Positions 6,842 to 10,125 of a DNA stretch of 10,125 nucleotides are shown here, in pieces. The stretch covers positions 1 through 10,125 of the forward strand of contig CAIQJD010000991.1 of the NCBI GenBank assembly GCA_903872005.1, given 5' to 3'. The notes under the pieces were generated by a model. The model saw only the letters and a program-made list of their open reading frames with translations, had not been told where the DNA came from and searched no databases. How positions within the stretch are numbered: the first letter of the stretch is position 1; each line of letters starts with the position of its first letter. The translations under genes and the position numbers were made by a program. The DNA is from an uncultured bacterium (GTDB lineage Bacteria; Chloroflexota; Anaerolineae; JACIWP01).

Positions 6842-7738
6842 ATGCGCTTTTCCGTGATCGTCCCAACCTACAACCGCCGCGAGAGCCTGCGCCACACTAT
6901 TCAGGCGCTGCTGGCGCAGACCCACGCCGACCATGAAATCCTGGTCGCCGACGATGGCTCGGACGACGGCACGGCCGAGCTGCTGGTCGGCTTCCCCGGC
7001 GTGCGCCATCTGCGACTGGCCCACGCCGGCCCGGCCGCGGCGCGCAACGCCGGCATCGGCGCGGCCGCCGGCGCCATCATCGCCTTCACCGACGACGACT
7101 GCCGGCCGCCGGCCAACTGGCTGGCGCGCCTGGCCGATGGCTATGCCCGCTATCCCCAGGCCGCCGGCGTCGGCGGCTATCTGCGCGCGCCGGCCGCCGT
7201 CGAGCGCCGCTCCATCCTGGCGCGCTACGATGCGTTGTTGAATGGGCAATATGGCGTGGGCGAAGCGGAAGTCCTGGCCGGCTTCGAGTGCCCGGCCGGC
7301 GGGACGGGGAATATGTCCTATCGGCGCGAAGTCCTGGCAGAAGCCGGCGGCTTTGACGAGAGCTTCCCCATCGCTGCCGGCGAAGACGCCGACCTGAAGC
7401 AGCGCATCTGCCAGGCCGGCCATCTTCTCCTCTATCTGCCGGTCGGCATGGATCACCTGCGCGTCTACACCTGGCGCGGCTTCATCCGTCAGCAAATCCA
7501 ACGCGGGCGCGGCGCGGCGCGTTTCGAGGAGAAATGGGTCGGCCGGCGGCCCGCGCCGGCGCGCATCCTCTTGCGCCTGGGCAAACGGGTCGCGGCCGTC
7601 TTCCCGCATCTTTGGAGCTATCGAGAGAAGAAGCTGGCGCTGGTCGAGGGGTTGGCCGGCGCGTTGGACTGCTGGGGTCAATGGGCGGCCTGGAGCGAGG
7701 GAGTACGCCCACCCCAAAAGGGGGCCGGCTCAAGATAG
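6842..7738 (+). CDS. Glycosyltransferase family 2
   Basis: A 298-residue GT-A glycosyltransferase. Its landmarks are VIVPTYNR (5-12), the donor-binding DDGSDDGT (37-44), AARNAGI (66-72), the metal-binding D-x-D region in FTDDDCRPP (82-90), TGNMSYRR (155-162), FDE (171-173) and GEDADL (180-185), whose E181-D182 fits the catalytic-base position. GT2 enzymes are inverting and use nucleotide sugars; donor and acceptor are not deducible. No strong membrane helix follows the catalytic domain, so the enzyme is probably cytoplasmic or peripheral. The start lies 13 bp after the methyltransferase stop and its Shine-Dalgarno is weak, so it probably depends on ribosomes arriving from upstream. It is the last gene of the plus-strand run, and a large hairpin begins five bases after its stop. 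Confidence 0.9.
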   Translation: MRFSVIVPTYNRRESLRHTIQALLAQTHADHEILVADDGSDDGTAELLVGFPGVRHLRLAHAGPAAARNAGIGAAAGAIIAFTDDDCRPPANWLARLADGYARYPQAAGVGGYLRAPAAVERRSILARYDALLNGQYGVGEAEVLAGFECPAGGTGNMSYRREVLAEAGGFDESFPIAAGEDADLKQRICQAGHLLLYLPVGMDHLRVYTWRGFIRQQIQRGRGAARFEEKWVGRRPAPARILLRLGKRVAAVFPHLWSYREKKLALVEGLAGALDCWGQWAAWSEGVRPPQKGAGSR

Positions 7739-7742
7739 ATTC

Positions 7743-7786
7743 TTTGCATACGAGGGACGGGGTGGGCCGCGTCTCTCGTATGCAAA
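7743..7786. terminator. Hairpin between convergent genes
   Basis: The arms TTTGCATACGAG (7743-7754) and CTCGTATGCAAA (7775-7786) are perfect 12-bp complements. Pairing continues inward for five more pairs including one G-T wobble, giving a 17-bp stem and a 10-nt G-rich loop at 7760-7769. It sits five bases after the GT2 stop and 23 bases after the ComF stop on the other strand, where a shared bidirectional terminator is expected. Neither strand has the U-run of a classical intrinsic terminator, because the T-rich arm lies on the 5' side in both directions. It may therefore act as an mRNA-end stabiliser or a U-tract-independent stop. At about 61% paired A/T-C/G mix it stands out from the GC-rich surroundings. 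Confidence 0.55.
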
Positions 7787-7808
7787 ATGGTCAAGCGCCG
7801 GCGTCGCT

Positions 7809-8573
7809 TCAGGCATCCGGTTTGGGCTTGGCCCGCGCCACGGTGAGGCCCCGCACTTCGGCCGCGCCGGCTGCCCGCAGCGCCGCGGCGCACGCTTCCA
7901 ATGTCGCGCCGGTGGTGCAGACATCGTCCACCAGGACGATGCGCCGACCGGCCGCCAGGGCCGCATCGGCGACGAATGCGCCGGCCATGTTCTGCGCCCG
8001 CTCGTGCATGTTCAGGCCCACCTGCGGCCGCGTGTCGCGCTGCCGGCGCGCCAGATGCTCGACGACGGGAATCCTGGCGGCCTGGCTCAGCCGGCGCGCC
8101 AGCAGAGTCGCCTGATTGAAGCCCCGCTCGCGTTCCCGTTGTGGGTGCAACGGCACCGGGACCAGCAAATCGGCCGGCGGGAAATGGACGACCCACCAAT
8201 CGGCCAGCAAGCTGCCCAATGGCTCGGCCAACTCCATCTGCCCGGTGTATTTCAGGCGGTGAATCGCCCGGCGCAAGACGCCCGTCGAATAGGCCACTGC
8301 GTCCATGCGGACAAGCGACGAAGGCGCATTGGCGCACGCGGCGCACCGGCCGGGATGCCGCAATGGCCGGCCACAACGCCCGCAGACATGCGCCGGCAGG
8401 CGCTCGATGGTTCGCAGACATGACGCGCAGAGGGGCGCACCGCCCCGCCGGCAACCCAGGCATTGCGCGGGGAACAAGATGTCCAGAGCCAGCTCACCGG
8501 CGCGCACGCCGCCCACGAGCAACGCTTGCCAGACCGTCAAGAGCGCCGCACGCACCCCAGGCTCCCCGCGCAT
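7809..8573 (-). CDS. comF: ComF family protein (PRTase-like)
   Basis: A 254-residue protein with the ComF layout. The N-terminal zinc-ribbon part has eight cysteines in four pairs (C38/C41, C49/C52, C64/C67, C77/C80). The middle carries PVPLHP and RERGFNQ (139-154 region). The C-terminal phosphoribosyltransferase site VLVDDVCTTGAT (213-224) contains the PRPP loop. In naturally transformable bacteria ComF helps bring incoming single-stranded DNA into the cytoplasm, but homologues occur widely in species not known to be competent, and their role there is unclear. The ATG at 8571-8573 has GAGG just upstream (CCTC at 8579-8582). Only 18 bp separate it from the SDR stop, so it is cotranscribed with the dehydrogenase. 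No other competence gene is visible. Confidence 0.88.
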   Translation of the reverse strand: MRGEPGVRAALLTVWQALLVGGVRAGELALDILFPAQCLGCRRGGAPLCASCLRTIERLPAHVCGRCGRPLRHPGRCAACANAPSSLVRMDAVAYSTGVLRRAIHRLKYTGQMELAEPLGSLLADWWVVHFPPADLLVPVPLHPQRERERGFNQATLLARRLSQAARIPVVEHLARRQRDTRPQVGLNMHERAQNMAGAFVADAALAAGRRIVLVDDVCTTGATLEACAAALRAAGAAEVRGLTVARAKPKPDA

Positions 8574-8591
8574 ACCATCCTCATTTCCGCT

Positions 8592-9428
8592 TCATTCCAT
8601 CAGCAGCCCGCCGGAAATGCTGACCGCCAGCCCCGTCAGATAGTCGGATTCCGCAGAGGCCAGAAAGGCGGCCACGCCGGCGACATCGGCCGTGTGCGCC
8701 ACGCGACCCCAGGGGATATCCTTCTCGGCCTTCCGCATATAAGCGGCGTAGCTCTCTTCCGGCGACGCGCCGGCCGGGGCCATGGCTGCTGCCAGCAGGC
8801 CGAAACGCTCGGTATCCACCAATCCAGGGCAGAGCGCGTTCACATTGATGCGGTAGGGCGCCAATTCGCCGGCCAATGCCTGGGTGAAGCCGATGACCGC
8901 GAACTTGGAAGCGCAATACGCCGAAAAGCGCGGCGAGCCGCGCTTGCCAGACACCGAAGACATGGTGATGATCTTACCGCCGCGCCCCTGTGGAATCATG
9001 ATGCGCGCCGCCGCGCGACAGACCAGGAAGGTGCCGCGCACGTTGACGCGCTGCACCCGATCCCACTGCACGGCATCCAGATCAACCACCGGCACGCGGT
9101 CGGGGCCGGCCGGCGCGCCGGAGCTATTTACCAGGATGTCCAACTGGCCGAACTGCGCCAGCGCCTCGCGGAATAGGGCCGCGACCGAATCCTCGTCGCC
9201 GACATCCGCGGCGATAGCGCTGGCCCGCCGGCCCAGGGCGCGTATCTCTGCCGCCGCCTGGGGCAAGCCGCCCCAGCCGGTCGCGCCGGCGCCATAGGGC
9301 TGCGCTACCAAGTCGCTGACGATGACATCAGCTCCCTCTTGCGCCAGACGCATGGCGATGGCGCGCCCCATGCCCAATTCGCCGCCGGCGCCGGTCACCA
9401 GCGCGACTTTCCCGCTGAGATCATACAT
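8592..9428 (-). CDS. SDR family NAD(P)-dependent oxidoreductase
   Basis: A 278-residue classical short-chain dehydrogenase. It shows the Rossmann glycine motif TGAGGELGMG (12-21), an Asp at the end of beta-2 (D39, which favours NAD over NADP), D75 near the adenine pocket, NSSG (101-104) where NNAG is usual, and the catalytic tetrad N129, S158, Y171 and K175 (YCASK). PG at 201-202 and the SDYLTGLAVSISGG ending complete the fold. Such enzymes oxidise or reduce a hydroxy/keto group; the substrate is not readable. The start at 9428 is supported by a strong AAAAGGAG (complement of 9438-9445) that overlaps the TAA of the upstream decarboxylase-like gene, which implies coupled expression. A beta-hydroxy acid substrate would fit that neighbour. 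Confidence 0.9.
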   Translation of the reverse strand: MYDLSGKVALVTGAGGELGMGRAIAMRLAQEGADVIVSDLVAQPYGAGATGWGGLPQAAAEIRALGRRASAIAADVGDEDSVAALFREALAQFGQLDILVNSSGAPAGPDRVPVVDLDAVQWDRVQRVNVRGTFLVCRAAARIMIPQGRGGKIITMSSVSGKRGSPRFSAYCASKFAVIGFTQALAGELAPYRINVNALCPGLVDTERFGLLAAAMAPAGASPEESYAAYMRKAEKDIPWGRVAHTADVAGVAAFLASAESDYLTGLAVSISGGLLME

Positions 9429-9437
9429 GGCCGCCGG

Positions 9438-9445
9438 CTCCTTTT
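9438..9445 (-). promoter_or_regulatory. Ribosome binding site of SDR gene
   Basis: On the minus strand this reads AAAAGGAG, nine bases before the SDR ATG. Its first bases overlap the TAA stop of the upstream gene (9444-9446), so a ribosome finishing the first gene stands on the start region of the second. Confidence 0.6.
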
Positions 9446-10125
9446 AGCGCAAGATGCGCTGATCGCTCAGGTCTTTGCTGCCGTAGCTGCGCTGCATCGT
9501 GGCGCCGCGATATTCCTTGATTTCCAGGGCCGCCAGGGCATTGACGATGTGCGATTGCGTGGGCATATCTTCCCAGCGCGCCGGGTGGAACTGAATGCTC
9601 CCCTCGCCCTTCCAGTGCTCCTGGATGACCTGCTGGCTCTTCCCTTCGGGAGACAAAACCGCGTAGGCGACGTCGGCCGCGCCCCATTCTTCCGTCTTGG
9701 GGATGTACTTGTAGTGCAACACGCCGCGCGCTGCACTGGGAGTGGGGGCCGGCGCGCCGGCCGGCGGCGCGCTCTGCGCCAGCGGTCGCACCGCCATGTC
9801 GAAGAAGGTGAAGCCGAGCCAGCCGGCCTGAATATGCGCCGCGCCATCCAGGACGCGCGGCTCAGGCAGCTCGCAGTAAATCTTGGAATAGCCCAATTCT
9901 TCGCGGCCGGTGATGATCGGGTCGGTCAGGTTCTCCCACAGGACGGCCAGGAAGCTCCCTTCCGCCACATCGCGCGCGCCCCGGAAACGCGCCGGCCATT
10001 TGACGCCGAGGATATTGTAGCCGCGGCCGGCCAGCCACTCGATCTGCGTCATGTAGCCGGCCTCGATGGTCACGACCGGCTCGCCGATGCTCTCAAAGCC
10101 CGGCGGCAGCAGCGCATCGAGCTGC
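9444..10125 (-). CDS. Acetoacetate decarboxylase family protein, 5' partial
   Basis: 226 C-terminal residues are visible and the start lies beyond the right edge. The frame stays open to 10124 and begins QLDALLPPGFESIGEPVVTIEA (broken here: QLDALLPPGF, ESIGEPVV), so the GTG at 10073 is not the true start. The GYMTQIEWLAGRGYN, GSFLAVLWENLTDPIITGRE and ELGYSKIYCELP blocks match acetoacetate-decarboxylase-like beta-barrel proteins. In those enzymes a Lys following a GRE...G-x-x-K pattern forms a Schiff base with the keto acid; K81 of the visible part is the candidate. Members decarboxylate beta-keto acids or do related aldol chemistry. An unusual Pro/Ala-rich linker (about visible residues 117-133) interrupts the barrel. 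The gene is followed directly by the SDR, suggesting a hydroxy-acid to keto-acid to decarboxylation order. Confidence 0.8.
   Translation of the reverse strand, partial: QLDALLPPGFESIGEPVVTIEAGYMTQIEWLAGRGYNILGVKWPARFRGARDVAEGSFLAVLWENLTDPIITGREELGYSKIYCELPEPRVLDGAAHIQAGWLGFTFFDMAVRPLAQSAPPAGAPAPTPSAARGVLHYKYIPKTEEWGAADVAYAVLSPEGKSQQVIQEHWKGEGSIQFHPARWEDMPTQSHIVNALAALEIKEYRGATMQRSYGSKDLSDQRILR
9747..9762. repeat. 16-bp GC palindrome in linker
   Basis: GGCCGGCGCGCCGGCC is a perfect 16-bp palindrome. It lies inside the codons of the Pro/Ala linker of the decarboxylase-like gene and is built from the GCCGGC-type hexamers that are abundant throughout the window. Confidence 0.7.

Noticed and set aside
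7712..7723. CCCC-AAAA-GGGG hairpin near the end of the GT2 gene
   Set aside because: It has only a 4-bp stem, lies within coding sequence and is not followed by a T-run, so it is unlikely to be functional.
1..10125. CRISPR array, tRNA, rRNA, phage or toxin-antitoxin genes
   Set aside because: I looked for spaced direct repeats, tRNA-like folds, conserved rRNA blocks and small paired genes and found none.

Overview
The window is GC-rich bacterial DNA with almost no non-coding space. GCCGGC-type hexamers are strikingly frequent. A DUF4349 lipoprotein, a glycan operon with overlapping genes and this hexamer bias together suggest a member of the Chloroflexota, of the Anaerolineae/Caldilineae type. 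That assignment is inferred from style; no marker gene is present.

Left edge (1-355): bases 1-81 on the minus strand read as an internal piece of an amidohydrolase. The homology stops where an approximately 174-bp MITE-like element (83-256, imperfect 18-bp terminal inverted repeats) begins, and the rest of the gene does not reappear beyond it. A good extended -10 promoter (293-321) follows and should drive the first intact gene.

Plus-strand block (356-7738): a stand-alone metallophosphoesterase comes first, then a tightly packed run. The run is a DUF4349 lipoprotein, a GT4 glycosyltransferase, a multi-pass Wzx-like flippase, a second GT4 glycosyltransferase, an FkbM-type methyltransferase and a GT2 glycosyltransferase. 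Four junctions overlap by 1-4 nt (TTGA, TGATG, ATGA, ATGA) and the last gap is 13 bp, so the run reads as one translationally coupled operon. The likely job is to build a short glycan on the inner face of the membrane, methylate it and flip it outward. No polymerase, ligase or initiating sugar-phosphate transferase lies inside the window, so the final product cannot be named.

Convergent junction (7739-7808): a long hairpin (17-bp stem, 10-nt loop) separates the plus-strand operon from a minus-strand block. It has no U-tract on either strand.

Minus-strand block (10125-7809): transcription runs from a 5'-truncated acetoacetate-decarboxylase-family gene, through an SDR dehydrogenase, to a ComF-type phosphoribosyltransferase-like gene with eight N-terminal cysteines. 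The decarboxylase-like and SDR genes plausibly act in sequence on a beta-hydroxy/beta-keto acid. The ComF gene probably just rides on the same transcript.

No rRNA, tRNA, CRISPR array or intact transposase was seen. Nothing here is clearly a new system. The items most worth checking are the lipoprotein-glycan coupling, the MITE-truncated gene, the decarboxylase with an internal Pro/Ala linker, and the hexamer bias.
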